Assembly: GCF_029623345.1 (NCBI RefSeq)
Contig: NZ_JAPYKH010000007.1
Span: 62,001 to 126,000 of the forward strand
Direction: 5' to 3'
Length of the DNA stretch: 64,000 nucleotides
DNA from: Sphingomonas phyllosphaerae
GTDB taxonomy: Bacteria > Pseudomonadota > Alphaproteobacteria > Sphingomonadales > Sphingomonadaceae
The notes under the pieces were generated by a model, which worked only from the letters and a program-made list of their open reading frames with translations, was not told the DNA's origin and ran no database searches. The position numbers and the translations under genes were made by a program. This document shows positions 1 to 9,287 of the stretch, one piece after another; position 1 is the first letter of the stretch; each line of letters begins with the position of its first letter.

Positions 1-2727
1 CTCGAAGATTCGATCGACCTGATCCGCGGCGATCCCCGAGCCCGTGTCCGAGATCGAGACGGCGATGAAGCGGCCTGGAACGGGAGGATGGGTACGGGTC
101 GCCGGGATACCGCTCGCCTCATGAACACCAATCGTGAGAACGCCTTCAGCGTTCATCGCATCCCGCGCATTGACGGCCATGTTGACGATAGCCGTGTCGA
201 ACTGGCTGCGATCGGCGTTCACCAGGCACGGCCCTTCTCCCATTTCCACCCCTATCCTGATCCGGGTGCCGGTAAGCGTGTCGAGCATGTCGCGAAGATC
301 GACGATGCTGGCGCCGACGTCGAAGATTTCGGCTCTGAGCGCCTGTCGCCGTGCGAACGACAGCAGCTGGCTTGTCAGCCGCGTGGCGCGATCGGCGGTG
401 TCGGCGATCGCGTCGATGTAGCGTGCCCGCTTCTCGTCGGAAAGCGCGGGCCGCCGCAGAAGATCGACCGATCCCCGGATGACCGTCAGCAGATTGTTGA
501 AGTCGTGGGCCACGCCTCCGGTAAGCTGACCGACCGCCTCGACCTTCTGGCTTTGCCGCAGCTGTTCCTCCGCCTTGAGGAGAGCGGCATCACGCTCCTT
601 CTGCTCGGTCACATCGCGGGCCACGCAATACAGCAAACCACCCGCTGGCACTGCCGACCACGACAGGTCACGATAGTCGCCGGCTTTGGTGCGAAGCCGG
701 TTTTCGAAGAACATGGTCGCATGGCCTGCCGCCAGCTGCTTGACCTCCTTGCGGGTCTTCGCGCCGTCGTCAGGATGTTCGATCCACTCGGACGTCTTGC
801 CGACGAACGCGTCTTCGGGCCAGCCGAGGATGTCCGACCACGCCGGATTGACGCTGAGCCAGACGCCTTGATCGTCCGCCACACCGAGCATATCGCGGCT
901 GACCTGCCAGACCCTGTCACGCTCCTGCGTGCGTTCTTCGACCTGCTGTCGGAGCGTATCGGCGAATGCCTTGAGCTGCTGCTCGGCGCGGCGCCGTTCG
1001 ATCGCAGTGCGAGTCCGCTCAGCGGCCTCGCGCATGAAAGCGATCTCGTCGTTACCCCAGTCGCGCACACGATCGGAGGTGACGCAGAAGATGGCAGCAA
1101 GGGTTCCCATCTCGACGACCGGCGCATTGATCAGCGAACCTACTCCGGCCGCCTCGAATGGCTCGGGGTGGCTGGCGGTCCGCGGATCTGACCGTACATT
1201 ACCGATCGCCACGAGCCGGTTCGCCAGCAGGTCGTCGATGTATGAGCCATAATTGCGCATCGGGTGCTCGCCCGCGATCCGATAAGCCGGATCGCTTGCC
1301 CAATCGCGATCGATCACAAGAGTCTCGCCGGAGGGATCAATCCTGCCAAACCCAGCCGCGCTGACATCGAGGGTCTTTCCAACGATATCGGAAGCGACTT
1401 CCGACATCGCGGCAAGATCGTCCATGTTGCGGAGCGTGTCGGTGAGAGCGAGAAGCGCGGTACGGCGCTTCTCGACACCCCGCCTCGCGTCGTCTTGCAA
1501 CCGCTGTTCGCTGATGTCGCTGAAGGTGCAGATAGCGCCTTGGAGTGCACCATCCTGGATGACCGGGGTCGCCCAATATTCCACCCACACGGGCTCACCG
1601 GCCAAAGGGAAGAACTGCTCCTCGCGAACATGAGCCGCAATGCCCTCGCTGGCGGCAATATAAATGGGGCACTGCGTGGCAAGGTAGGCCGAACCGTCCG
1701 GGTGCGAATGGTGGATCAGGTCATGAAGTTTGCGTCCGATTACGTCTTCTTCCGTTTTTAACCCCATTATCCGTAGAAAGGCGCTGTTACAGTTGGTGGT
1801 CACTCCATCCCGATCGACGGCATAGAATCCTTCGTTGATAGTATCGAGCAGCAGTCTCAAGTTCGCCTCGCTTTTGTGCAGCGTCGCGTTGACACTTCGA
1901 AGATACTCTTCGCTGGCCTTGATCTTGGCGTCGTTGTTGCGCTGTTGACTGACGTCGCTGAAGAGGATCGCGACCTTTCGCTCCTCTGGCTCACCCACGC
2001 GGTAGGCAAAGACCTCGTACCAGCGACTATCGAGCGCCTGTGCCGGAAGCGCGAACCGTGCCGACTCTCCGGTCAGGGCCACTTTGCCAAATAGGTCGAA
2101 CCAATATTGCTCGTGGTCCGGCGCCAGATCGCGCATCCACTTGCCCGCCGCATCCACCAGACCGGTTTGACGGGTGAACGCCGGATTCACCTCGAGGAAG
2201 CGATAGTCGACCGGTTTCGCCGCATCGTCACAGCGCACCTCGATGATGCAGAAGCCTTCATCGATCGTGTCGTACAGGGTGCGGTAGCGATCCTCGCTGT
2301 CGGAAAGCGCTACGGCGGCCTTGCGCTGTTCGGTTCGATCGCGAAGGATCTTCACGAATCCTTCCATTTCGCCGTCTGCGCTTCGAAGCGGCATCATTTC
2401 GCCGATAGCCCAGAAGCGTGAGCCGTCCGCCTTCATGTGCCAGCGCTCGTCGAGGCCCCGACCGTGGCGAACGGCGGCCCGCATTTCCGCTGCCGGTATA
2501 GCTGCCTCGGCATCCTCGGGCGTGAAGAACAGCGTGACGGACTGGCCGACCGCCTGCTTCGTCGACCAGCCCATGATATTGCGGGCGCCCGCGTTCCAGG
2601 AGGTTATAACGCCATCGGCATCAAGGCCGACGATCGCGTAATCGACAGCGCTCTCGATGATGAGGCGGGCCTGACGATTGGTCAGTTCATCCGGGCTTGC
2701 AGCGCCGGGTAGAGGGGCGGTGATCAT
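1..2727 (-). CDS. Multi-PAS/GAF sensor histidine kinase (3' end outside window)
   Basis: The minus-strand frame is open from an ATG at 2727 to the window edge (909 codons) and is cut before the stop. The protein begins with a PAS domain, with several PAS-type blocks before a GAF-like region around residues 440-550. A further PAS lies around 590-700. The phosphoacceptor box reads GGVAHDFNNLL near residue 738, and the N box VNMAVNARDAM and G1 motif DTGSG follow just before the edge. There are no membrane spans or signal peptide, so it is probably cytoplasmic. The AHDFNNLL type of kinase often carries a C-terminal receiver, which would lie outside the window. Its phosphorelay partner may be the receiver-only protein at 3568-3957 on the same strand. 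Plus-strand ORFs over it are antisense shadows sharing codon phase. Confidence 0.93.
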   Translation of the reverse strand, partial: MITAPLPGAASPDELTNRQARLIIESAVDYAIVGLDADGVITSWNAGARNIMGWSTKQAVGQSVTLFFTPEDAEAAIPAAEMRAAVRHGRGLDERWHMKADGSRFWAIGEMMPLRSADGEMEGFVKILRDRTEQRKAAVALSDSEDRYRTLYDTIDEGFCIIEVRCDDAAKPVDYRFLEVNPAFTRQTGLVDAAGKWMRDLAPDHEQYWFDLFGKVALTGESARFALPAQALDSRWYEVFAYRVGEPEERKVAILFSDVSQQRNNDAKIKASEEYLRSVNATLHKSEANLRLLLDTINEGFYAVDRDGVTTNCNSAFLRIMGLKTEEDVIGRKLHDLIHHSHPDGSAYLATQCPIYIAASEGIAAHVREEQFFPLAGEPVWVEYWATPVIQDGALQGAICTFSDISEQRLQDDARRGVEKRRTALLALTDTLRNMDDLAAMSEVASDIVGKTLDVSAAGFGRIDPSGETLVIDRDWASDPAYRIAGEHPMRNYGSYIDDLLANRLVAIGNVRSDPRTASHPEPFEAAGVGSLINAPVVEMGTLAAIFCVTSDRVRDWGNDEIAFMREAAERTRTAIERRRAEQQLKAFADTLRQQVEERTQERDRVWQVSRDMLGVADDQGVWLSVNPAWSDILGWPEDAFVGKTSEWIEHPDDGAKTRKEVKQLAAGHATMFFENRLRTKAGDYRDLSWSAVPAGGLLYCVARDVTEQKERDAALLKAEEQLRQSQKVEAVGQLTGGVAHDFNNLLTVIRGSVDLLRRPALSDEKRARYIDAIADTADRATRLTSQLLSFARRQALRAEIFDVGASIVDLRDMLDTLTGTRIRIGVEMGEGPCLVNADRSQFDTAIVNMAVNARDAMNAEGVLTIGVHEASGIPATRTHPPVPGRFIAVSISDTGSGIAADQVDRIFE

Positions 2728-3072
2728 TGGCCTTCATGCGCTCCGCAGCTCTCCTCGGCAATCGTGCCGTTAGCATTAAGCGCGACCGGTCGTTCTCATT
2801 GGCCGTCTATGTTCGCGCCCAGGAGCAGGACAGCGCGCGGGACTGGCCACTTGGTATGGCCTCATATTTGCAAGTAGAACGGACGGCCGAAGTTCGGGAG
2901 CCGATACTAGGCGCTGAACGTCGGCAAATGGGCGCTAACGGCCGTCGCAAGCGGGTATCGCGCGGGTATAGGAGTCGCGCTCGGCAGCGTCTGCGGGGGC
3001 CGGAACGGCATCGCTTCTGGCAGGTTTGCGGACCGGCCGCTCTCGGGTGAGTGAGCGTGCATAGGAGAAGTT
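2728..3072. other. Intergenic region without a recognised gene
   Basis: About 345 bases between the kinase start and repeat A1. I see no reading frame with coding character on either strand. The kinase promoter presumably lies here but no clear -35/-10 pair stands out. Confidence 0.4.
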
Positions 3073-3290
3073 GGCTCTGTCCAACCAAACGCACCGGCTC
3101 CGCGTGCGCCTAAAGGCTCGTGCATCGTAGGTTGCTTCAGCTACTATCCTAAGGCTGTCAGTGCCGCGAACTCTCTCGAGCAGGTTTCGAGATTTCCGTC
3201 GTTCGCCTGCCATCGAGCAAGCGAACGGGGTAGGACATGGCCTACCTCGCGCGAGGTGCGGTTGCTTTGACGACACTCGCCTGCGCCATG
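3073..3290 (+). repeat. Dispersed repeat family A, copy 1
   Basis: Begins GGCTCTGTCCAACCAAACGC and aligns by eye along about 215 bases with copy 2 at 4701-4915. Only the first 56 bases match copy 3 at 19009-19064. It contains an inverted repeat, CGTTCGC at 3200-3206 and GCGAACG at 3221-3227, whose stem is conserved in copy 2 while the loop differs. The first dozen bases resemble the terminal repeat of the IS6-like element at 23252. No transposase frame is inside. After it, 3288-3310 resembles the sequence that precedes copy 2 (gctgatcgcgtc). Confidence 0.75.
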
Positions 3291-3312
3291 CTGATCGCGT
3301 CGCCGTTGCGCT

Positions 3313-3477
3313 TTAGGCCATGCGGGCGCCGCAGGCTTCTATAATTTGCTGCCAACGCTCGCGAACGATGCCAACTGCCTCATCGTGCTGGCTTTTCGCC
3401 ACCTCGATAGCGCGGCTGCCAAACGCATCGGTAAAAGCAACAGCAAAGGCTTCTACCAGGTCCCTCCGGTCCGTCAT
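3313..3477 (-). CDS. Small hypothetical protein (54 aa)
   Basis: ATG at 3477, stop TAA at 3313-3315. The product begins MTDRRDLVEAFAVAFTDAF, is rich in alternating charged and hydrophobic residues, and looks like a short helical cytoplasmic protein with no signal peptide or membrane segment. It lies between a receiver-only regulator and the hybrid-type kinase on the same strand, so it could belong to that signalling group. I do not recognise a family. Coding character rests on amphipathic composition and a clean frame only. Confidence 0.55.
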   Translation of the reverse strand: MTDRRDLVEAFAVAFTDAFGSRAIEVAKSQHDEAVGIVRERWQQIIEACGARMA

Positions 3478-3567
3478 GTCGGAGCCTTTCGTCGTCAGAG
3501 CGCCAGCTACTGCTAGTACGCTATGATGAACGAAACCCCTCGCCAGGATAAGAATCGACGCAGCGAC

Positions 3568-3957
3568 TTAGCCCCAGGTCGAAAGGAGCAGCGCTCGAAC
3601 CTGCGCTGCCAAGCCCATCGGATCGAACGGCTTCGCAATCGTTCCGATGGCACCGGCGGCCTTGTAGCGGGCGATGTCGGAGGATCGAACCGACGCTGTG
3701 AAAAACGCAACCGGAGGCGCTTCGCTCGTCGACGCCATAACAGCTTTTACCAGCGCCACGCCTTCCATGTCAGGCAGGTTGTTGTCGGTCAATATTAGAT
3801 CCGGTTTGGGTGAGTTTTGCAGATGCCGAAGTGCATCAGCACCAGTCGACATGGATGTAACTGTGAGATGAGGATCAAGGTGTAGCGCCATGACTGTGAT
3901 GGCGCTGACGTCTGGATCATCCTCGACCAGAAGGATGAACATGGTGCGCTCTGACAC
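3568..3957 (-). CDS. Single-domain response regulator (receiver only)
   Basis: A 129-residue CheY-like receiver with no output domain. The acidic pocket is E12-D13-D14, the phosphoacceptor is D58 (LILTDNNLP), the conserved threonine is T87 (FFTAS) and the lysine K109 (AKPFD). Such stand-alone receivers pass phosphate between kinases or regulate by protein contact. It is transcribed towards the multi-PAS kinase, with a 54-aa gene between, so a phosphorelay with that kinase is a reasonable inference. Start at 3957 gives MSERTMFIL; M6 is an alternative. An AT-rich stretch at 4010-4065 upstream probably holds its promoter. Confidence 0.92.
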   Translation of the reverse strand: MSERTMFILLVEDDPDVSAITVMALHLDPHLTVTSMSTGADALRHLQNSPKPDLILTDNNLPDMEGVALVKAVMASTSEAPPVAFFTASVRSSDIARYKAAGAIGTIAKPFDPMGLAAQVRALLLSTWG

Positions 3958-4137
3958 CTTCGTCTCCGCTTGTAGGTCCGATTTGTATCAGGAACCCGCA
4001 AGCGACTTACGTCAATCAACCTAGATTAAAGTACATTAACTTTCTATAATATATCATAGTAGTTTGACGGAGGCGCTGCGGACCGCGCAACCGGGACCGG
4101 TGCGGCGGCTGTCGACCGGCGGCCAGGAGACGCTGAC

Positions 4138-4422
4138 CTAATCGCCGTCTGCAATTCCGTTCGCGTGCCGCTGCGATGTGCCAACGGTGGGCGTGTCGAT
4201 GCCGTTGATGAGGATGGCGCAGATCAGGGTACCCGCCTGATCGGTTACAACGACCTTCAAAAGCCCGTCAGCCCAGAAAGCCCCGTCCACGATCTTCAAT
4301 ACCTGACCAGCGGTTTCGACTGCCAGCGACTTCGCTTCCGCGGGGCCAGGTAGCTCCTCGATTTTATTGCCGATCTCGGCAGAGCGATCGTAGATGGCGA
4401 ACTGGTACTGGGGCATGGGCAT
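4138..4422 (-). CDS. DUF6894-like small protein
   Basis: 94 residues starting MPMPQYQFAIYDRS, with the family layout: a short beta strand ending in D-R/G, then an ELPGPAEAKSLAVETAGQVL segment matching the usual 'ELPD..AA..EA' part. DUF6894 proteins are small, common in Sphingomonadales and Rhizobiales, and of unknown function. Not obviously part of an operon; repeat A2 lies upstream. Family assignment is from the pattern of the N-terminal half and was not checked by search. Confidence 0.75.
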   Translation of the reverse strand: MPMPQYQFAIYDRSAEIGNKIEELPGPAEAKSLAVETAGQVLKIVDGAFWADGLLKVVVTDQAGTLICAILINGIDTPTVGTSQRHANGIADGD

Positions 4423-4700
4423 CCATCCAGCCGCCGCACTTCAGCACGCGACGAGCTGACCTGCATCGCGACTCATTGAGGGTGTGACCCGGCGCGAGCA
4501 GGGGGGCGCGAACGCCGGGCCACGGGGGAGCGCCGCTTCGTTGGCGGTCGCACCATTGTAAGCGCACCTGCTTTTACATTGCTCCGCGATAATAAACAAT
4601 AAGCATGAGCGAGATCAGTTTACTGCGCTGGTGCATGGATTTTGTGGGCTGGCAGCGGCTACGCCGCCTACGCCACGCTGATCGCGTCCCCGCCGCGGTC
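4423..4700. other. Intergenic region, possible broken gene start
   Basis: About 280 bases. A plus-strand frame opens at 4605 with MSEISLLRWCMDFVGWQ but runs straight into repeat A2 with no recognisable continuation, so it may be the first codons of a gene cut by the repeat. Nothing else coding is seen. Confidence 0.3.
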
Positions 4701-4915
4701 GACTCCGTCAAACCAAACGCACCGGCTCCGCAAGCGGCCGACGGCTTGTGCATCGCAAGGTCCCTCAGCTACCAACCTAGGGCTGTCAGTGCGGCGACCT
4801 CTCTCGGTCGGGTTCCGAGATTGCCTTCGTTCGCCTGCCCTTGAGCAAGCGAACGGGATAGAAACTCGCCGCTGTCGCGCGGAGTTTAGTTGCTTTCACA
4901 ACACTCGCTCGATCA
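4701..4915 (+). repeat. Dispersed repeat family A, copy 2
   Basis: Aligns with copy 1 from GACTCCGTCAAACCAAACGC through to the ttgctttcacaacactcgct end. Stem CGTTCGC at 4828-4834 and GCGAACG at 4849-4855 is kept with a different loop (ccttga against catcga). It ends about 14 bases before the stop of the alcohol dehydrogenase gene, so it lies in that gene's 3' flank. Confidence 0.75.
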
Positions 4916-4928
4916 GCCCCGGCGTGCG

Positions 4929-6107
4929 TCAGCTATGGGGACGTAAGACGACCTTGATGACGCCCTCTTTCTTGTCGCGAAACTTCTCGTACATCGCGGG
5001 CGCATCCTCGAGGCTGGCCGGATGCGTGACGACGAAGCTCGGGTCGATGTCGCCTGCTTCGATGCGTGCGAGCAAGGGTGCCGTGTAGCGCTGCACATGG
5101 GTCTGCCCGGTCTTGATGGTCAGGCCCTTGTTCATCATCGCGCCAATCGGGATCTTGTCGCCCATTCCGACGTACACGCCCGGGATCGACACGGTGCCGC
5201 CCATGCGGCAGCTCATGATCGCCTCGCGGAGGACGTGCACCCGATCGGTGGCCAGGAACGTCGCCGCCTTGACCTTGTCCAGCACCGAGTCCGCCGAACC
5301 GTGCGCCGACGCCTCGCAGCCGACGGCATCGATACAGCTGTCGGGACCACGGCCCTTGGTGCGGAACTGCAGCTCGTCGTAGACATCTTCGACCTGCGAG
5401 AAGTCGATCGTCTCCGCGCCGCCGGCCTCGGCCATCGCGAGACGCTCGGGCACTTCATCGATGGCAATGACGCGGCCTGCCCCAAGCATCAGCGCGGAGC
5501 GGATCGCGAACTGACCGACCGGCCCGCAACCCCAGATGGCGACGGTATCACCGGGCTCGATCTGCGCGTTCTCGGCCGCCATGTAGCCGGTCGGGAAGAT
5601 GTCGGAGAGGAACAGCGCCTGCTCATCGGTCACGCTGTCGGGCACCCTGATAGGGCCGACGTCCGCCATGGGCACGCGCAGGTACTCGGCCTGGCCCCCG
5701 CAATAGCCGCCGAGCATGTGGCTGAATCCGAACAGGCCCGCGGGCGAGTGGCCCATCGCCTTGATCGCCATCTCCGCGTTGGGGTTGGTGCGCTCGCACG
5801 CCGAGAACAGGCCCTTGCGGCAGAAGAAGCAGTCGCCGCAGCTGATCGTGAAGGGTACGACCACGCGGTCACCGATCTTGAGGTTGGTGACCTCCGATCC
5901 GAGCGCGACGACGACGCCCATGTTCTCGTGGCCGAGGATGTCGCCCGCCACCATCGTCGGCTGGTAGCCGTCGAGCAGGTGAAGATCGGACCCGCAGATT
6001 GCGCATGCCGTCACCTTGATGATGGCATCGCGCGGGTGCTGTATTTCGGGCTCGGGAACGGTGTCGACGCGGACGTCGCCCGTTCCATGCCAGCAAAGTG
6101 CGCGCAT
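4929..6107 (-). CDS. Zinc-dependent alcohol/formaldehyde dehydrogenase-like
   Basis: 392-residue medium-chain dehydrogenase. Catalytic zinc ligands are visible as C38 (CAICGSDLH), H60 and E61 (GHENMG). The structural zinc lobe has C90, C93, C96 and C104. The NAD-binding glycine motif is in [11 protein letters not shown] near residue 195. The long insert after the structural zinc and the [10 protein letters not shown] segment resemble the glutathione-independent formaldehyde dehydrogenase-like branch that oxidises aldehydes or alcohols with NAD. Start ATG at 6107. It appears monocistronic, facing the small gene at 6412. Substrate cannot be fixed from sequence. Confidence 0.92.
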   Translation of the reverse strand: MRALCWHGTGDVRVDTVPEPEIQHPRDAIIKVTACAICGSDLHLLDGYQPTMVAGDILGHENMGVVVALGSEVTNLKIGDRVVVPFTISCGDCFFCRKGLFSACERTNPNAEMAIKAMGHSPAGLFGFSHMLGGYCGGQAEYLRVPMADVGPIRVPDSVTDEQALFLSDIFPTGYMAAENAQIEPGDTVAIWGCGPVGQFAIRSALMLGAGRVIAIDEVPERLAMAEAGGAETIDFSQVEDVYDELQFRTKGRGPDSCIDAVGCEASAHGSADSVLDKVKAATFLATDRVHVLREAIMSCRMGGTVSIPGVYVGMGDKIPIGAMMNKGLTIKTGQTHVQRYTAPLLARIEAGDIDPSFVVTHPASLEDAPAMYEKFRDKKEGVIKVVLRPHS

Positions 6108-6411
6108 CGGAGATCTCCATGTCAGGGGTCAACATCGCGGCTCGGCGATGCGTCTGAGAAAGGACAACGATCCTGACCGCGTTTGAGGCCCGCACCATGC
6201 AGCGAGCGCTCACCAATCTCGATAATACAATCATTCGAGGGGTCATGCGCCCGAAGTTGGTGCCATGGCGTTGGCGGAGGGAAGCGGGGACATCTTAGGG
6301 TGGACACCCACATTCCGGGCGGAGACGGCTGCCTACCGACGTCCGGGAGAGGGCGGAGCGGACACGACGTCCCGCCCGCTGACACGAACCGCATCACGAG
6401 AGGAAAACATC

Positions 6412-6720
6412 ATGGGCACGAGCCTGAGCGCGAGCTTCGACACGCGGCGCGACGCGGAGATGACGGTCGAGCGATTGGTCCAGCAGTTTCGGATCGAGCG
6501 CACCGACATCTTCATCGCGGCCGACGGCCCTGACAACACCGTGGGCGTCGAGGAGGCCGGCTCCGACACGGAGGCCGGAGCGCCGACCGCGGAACACCGC
6601 GACGATGCCGCGCTTGAGGGCAGGGTATCGGTGTCGGTCGACGTCGAGGACGACGATCTGGCGGATGACGTCCGCGCCGCCTTCGCCGAGTTCGGAGGCG
6701 GCGAGATCGCGGAGAAGTGA
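6412..6720 (+). CDS. Acidic hypothetical protein (102 aa)
   Basis: ATG at 6412 follows a purine-rich gagaggaaaacatc ribosome site and is preferred over an upstream in-frame start at 6265. The product begins MGTSLSASFDTRRDAEMTVE. It has a hydrophilic acidic centre rich in E, D and G, and an alternating DVEDDDLADDVRAAF tail. The layout (short beta-alpha N-terminus, variable middle, beta-alpha C-terminus) resembles small sphingomonad proteins related to the N-terminal part of general-stress proteins, like the gene at 44854. Function unknown. Confidence 0.75.
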   Translation: MGTSLSASFDTRRDAEMTVERLVQQFRIERTDIFIAADGPDNTVGVEEAGSDTEAGAPTAEHRDDAALEGRVSVSVDVEDDDLADDVRAAFAEFGGGEIAEK

Positions 6721-6721
6721 G

Positions 6722-6776
6722 CCAGGCCTGTCGGTAGGGGGGGGGGCGGCTTGCCTAGCTAGGCAGGCCTGTCCCG
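6722..6776. terminator. Possible bidirectional terminator between convergent genes
   Basis: Between the convergent stops at 6720 and 6783 lies the palindrome TGCCTAGCTAGGCA (6752-6765), flanked by two copies of AGGCCTGTC. There is no clear U-run, so its terminator role is inferred from position and symmetry. Confidence 0.4.
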
Positions 6777-6782
6777 CTATCG

Positions 6783-7448
6783 TCAGCGGTTAAGCGGCGA
6801 GTGCGCGAAATCGGCCAGCAGAGCGGCGACATCGTCGTACAATGCGACGGCGCCCGCCTCGCTCAGCGCGGCGTCGGTGAACTTGCCCGAGCGGACGCCG
6901 ACGGCGGCGATCCCGCACTTGGCGGCGGCTTCGATGTCATAGGGCGTGTCGCCCACGACGATCACCTCGCTCGCGCCGAGCGGCGCCAGTTTCTCGAGCG
7001 CGGTGGTGAAGATGTCGGGCGCGGGCTTGGTCTTCTCGACATCGTCCGAGGTGGTCGAGACGCCGACGATCTCGCGCGCGTCCAGCAGTCCGAGATAATG
7101 GTCGAGCTCTGCCGACGAGGCGGAGGACGCGAGGACGACCTGCCGCCCGCTGTCCTTGACCGCCACGAGCAACTGCCGCGCGGCGGCGAAGGGCGTCACC
7201 TGGCTCAGGAACCGCGCCTTGAAGATCCTGCCGTGTTCCTCACCCAGGGCTTCCTGCTCCGCCTCGTCGGTCTCGGGCAGCAGCGTCGGCACCAGCATAT
7301 CGGTGCCTTTGCCGATCTGATCGTGCACGACCTGATCGTCGAAGTCAGCGCCGATCCGGCGAAACACCGCCTGCCACGCCGCGACGTGATAGTCGTTGCT
7401 GTCCACGAGAGTGCCGTCGATATCGAACAGGACTGCCTTGATCACCAT
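6783..7448 (-). CDS. HAD-superfamily phosphatase (phosphoglycolate/beta-PGM type)
   Basis: 221 residues. Motif I is FDIDGT with nucleophile D9 and acid D11. A helical cap (about 17-80) follows, then motif II (VLASSAS near 105), the motif III lysine in EKTKPAPD, and motif IV VVGDTPYD. This is the HAD-IA pattern shared by phosphoglycolate phosphatase and beta-phosphoglucomutase; the physiological substrate is not clear. Converges with the acidic protein gene and lies downstream of the hydrophilic gene at 7505 on the same strand. Confidence 0.92.
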   Translation of the reverse strand: MVIKAVLFDIDGTLVDSNDYHVAAWQAVFRRIGADFDDQVVHDQIGKGTDMLVPTLLPETDEAEQEALGEEHGRIFKARFLSQVTPFAAARQLLVAVKDSGRQVVLASSASSAELDHYLGLLDAREIVGVSTTSDDVEKTKPAPDIFTTALEKLAPLGASEVIVVGDTPYDIEAAAKCGIAAVGVRSGKFTDAALSEAGAVALYDDVAALLADFAHSPLNR

Positions 7449-7504
7449 GCGGGTTCGCTCCGAAATTCTGTCACCGAATGGACGCTGGAGAGGAGGGGGT
7501 CGGA

Positions 7505-7966
7505 TCAGCCGGCACCGGGTCTTTCCTCATCGGCCGCCTTCTGTCCCGCGCTGCCGGTCGTCCCGGCGGCCGCGGCGATGCCGGACATGTTCTGAACCGC
7601 GACCGTGCGCCCCAGCGCTGTCACAGCGCGGATACGCGAACCGTCGTCGTCCTGGTCAGGCCCCGGGGGACCAGGCTTCGGCCTTTGCTCACCCTGGCCG
7701 CTAAAATCGTCATCGCCACGCGCAGCGGCGTTGACGTTGGCGGCGCCGTCCTCGCCTGCCTGGCTACCGCCATGATAGCCGATGTTCGACTGACCGCCAT
7801 GGTTCCGGGCCCCTTCGCCGTCGCGGTCGTCACGGCCGCTGGGGTGACTGCCGCCGCCGCTCTCGCCCTGCTCGCTCCGGCCGCTGGGATTGTCGATGTT
7901 GAGACCGTCGGGGGCGCCCTTCAGGCGGTCTCCGCCGTCTACCGGCATAGGCTTACGGTCGTCCAT
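7505..7966 (-). CDS. Gly/Asp-rich low-complexity hydrophilic protein
   Basis: ATG at 7966 (MDDRKPMPVDGGDRL) follows an aaggaagaagg ribosome site and is preferred over the longer frame starting at 8032. The 153-residue product is almost wholly G, D, S, Q, P and R, without predicted hydrophobic core, membrane span or signal. It therefore looks intrinsically disordered, like desiccation or stress-protective proteins. The C-terminal third is alanine-rich. No family recognised. Confidence 0.65.
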   Translation of the reverse strand: MDDRKPMPVDGGDRLKGAPDGLNIDNPSGRSEQGESGGGSHPSGRDDRDGEGARNHGGQSNIGYHGGSQAGEDGAANVNAAARGDDDFSGQGEQRPKPGPPGPDQDDDGSRIRAVTALGRTVAVQNMSGIAAAAGTTGSAGQKAADEERPGAG

Positions 7967-8063
7967 CCTTCTTCCTTTCACGGGTGGTCCAGGCAACCGG
8001 CGTCCCGCCATTGCGAGCCATGGGCTCCTCACCGGTCACCTGGGCAATCGTCGACCTGATGGA

Positions 8064-8189
8064 TCAGCGCGACTTATAATACAGCTTGTTGGCCATCTCG
8101 AACATTTCCTCGGGCGCGTAGTCTGGCGTTACGGCACATGGGACCCCGGCGAGCTGCGCGATCTTGCCGCCCTCGGGGATGCCGTTCAC
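8064..8189 (-). CDS. Small ORF coupled to the oxidoreductase (41 aa)
   Basis: A GTG at 8187-8189 overlaps the TGA of the upstream oxidoreductase (GTGA). The frame then encodes [16 protein letters not shown] and ends NKLYYKSR before a TGA at 8064-8066. Residue use is protein-like and there is no competing frame, but the peptide is short and could be the 3' remnant of a larger lost gene. Function unknown. Confidence 0.4.
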   Translation of the reverse strand: MNGIPEGGKIAQLAGVPCAVTPDYAPEEMFEMANKLYYKSR

Positions 8190-9199
8190 CACCTCAAAAC
8201 GATCTTCCCCTGGATGCCACGCCTAGCGGCGCGCATGTGGGCGAGTGCCGCCTCGGCCAGAGGGTAGTGGCTGTCCACTACGACGCGGACCGTACCTTGT
8301 TCAAGCAGGCGACCCGCTTCTTGAAGCTGCGGCCCGTTCGAGCGCACCTGGGTGGATGACACGATGATGCCGCGTTCGCGGGCCTCGTCATGACCGGTGA
8401 AGCCAAGCGGGTTGACGAGGAACAGCGCGCCTCCGGGTTTGAGGACTCGGAGGAACCGCTCCATATTGGCGCCGCCGACAGCGTCGACGACAAGGTCCGC
8501 GTCTTGGATCACTTTCTCGGCCGCCTCCTTGTTATAGTCGACGAAACGGTCGACATGGAGATCGCGCATGAGCGCTGCGTTCTCGCCGGACGCGACAGCG
8601 ATGACGTGCGCGCCCTGCCATTTGGCGAGCTGGACGAGCAGGTGCCCCACCCCACCGCCAGCGCCGTTGACCACCACCGTCTTGCCCGCAAGCGGCACGG
8701 GTTCGTGGCGAAACGACTGGAACGGGTTAGGCGCGTCATGGCCGAGGTCGATCAGGAACTGCCATGCCGTCAGCAGCGACATGGGGGCAGCGCCCGCGTG
8801 GATATGGTCGATGCCCACGGGCTTGTGGGCAAGTTCCTTGGCGGACACCCTGACGTATTGGGCATAGGCATCGCTGCCCTTCATCAGGTCTTCCGGGAAC
8901 CGCACCATCGCGAAGACCTCATCTCCAACGGCGAAGCCGGCCACGTCATCCGCCATTGCGACCACGACGCCCGACACGTCGGTGCCGATGATGATCGGGA
9001 ATGCAGGATGAGGCTGCCACTCGGGCGGCATCGTCCGGTAGCCGTCGCGCAGGTACAGGTCGGGCGGATTGATGCCGACCGCGTGAACCCGAACCAGCAC
9101 CTCGCCCGGTCCGATAGCCGGGCGCGGCGCCTCCTCGTAGCGCAAAACGTCGGGTCCGCCGAATGCATGCAGCCGTACAGCCATCATTGTCTCGCTCAC
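8186..9199 (-). CDS. NADP-dependent quinone-oxidoreductase-like enzyme (MDR family)
   Basis: Medium-chain reductase without zinc ligands. The N-terminal GroES-like domain opens [19 protein letters not shown]. The Rossmann motif is [19 protein letters not shown] and the NADP region ends in [12 protein letters not shown]. These enzymes reduce quinones or alpha,beta-unsaturated carbonyls. Start choice: GTG at 9199 has an aaggag site six bases upstream; ATGs at 9223, 9205 and 9187 are alternatives. It is divergent from a LysR gene starting 88 bases away, which probably controls it. Confidence 0.9.
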   Translation of the reverse strand: MSETMMAVRLHAFGGPDVLRYEEAPRPAIGPGEVLVRVHAVGINPPDLYLRDGYRTMPPEWQPHPAFPIIIGTDVSGVVVAMADDVAGFAVGDEVFAMVRFPEDLMKGSDAYAQYVRVSAKELAHKPVGIDHIHAGAAPMSLLTAWQFLIDLGHDAPNPFQSFRHEPVPLAGKTVVVNGAGGGVGHLLVQLAKWQGAHVIAVASGENAALMRDLHVDRFVDYNKEAAEKVIQDADLVVDAVGGANMERFLRVLKPGGALFLVNPLGFTGHDEARERGIIVSSTQVRSNGPQLQEAGRLLEQGTVRVVVDSHYPLAEAALAHMRAARRGIQGKIVLRW

Positions 9200-9287
9200 C
9201 ACCATCTCCTTCGTCACGTCCATGCGGCACAAGGTACGATCGGGGCGTAGGGTTGATAATGGTGGCGAGTGGCGATTTAGTGATGCC

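Noticed and set aside
88..1191. 367-aa plus-strand ORF
   Set aside because: Antisense to the histidine kinase in the same codon phase; high-GC codon bias keeps it open. The minus strand shows unmistakable HisKA and ATPase motifs.
2907..3125. Matching short peptides (SGARGAGAFG-like) at 2907-3125 and 18795-19061
   Set aside because: The shared part is just translation of repeat A; in the second case the rest is the GH67 stub.
5022..6176. 384-aa plus-strand ORF
   Set aside because: Antisense shadow of the zinc alcohol dehydrogenase; composition rich in R, H, D and A with no motif.
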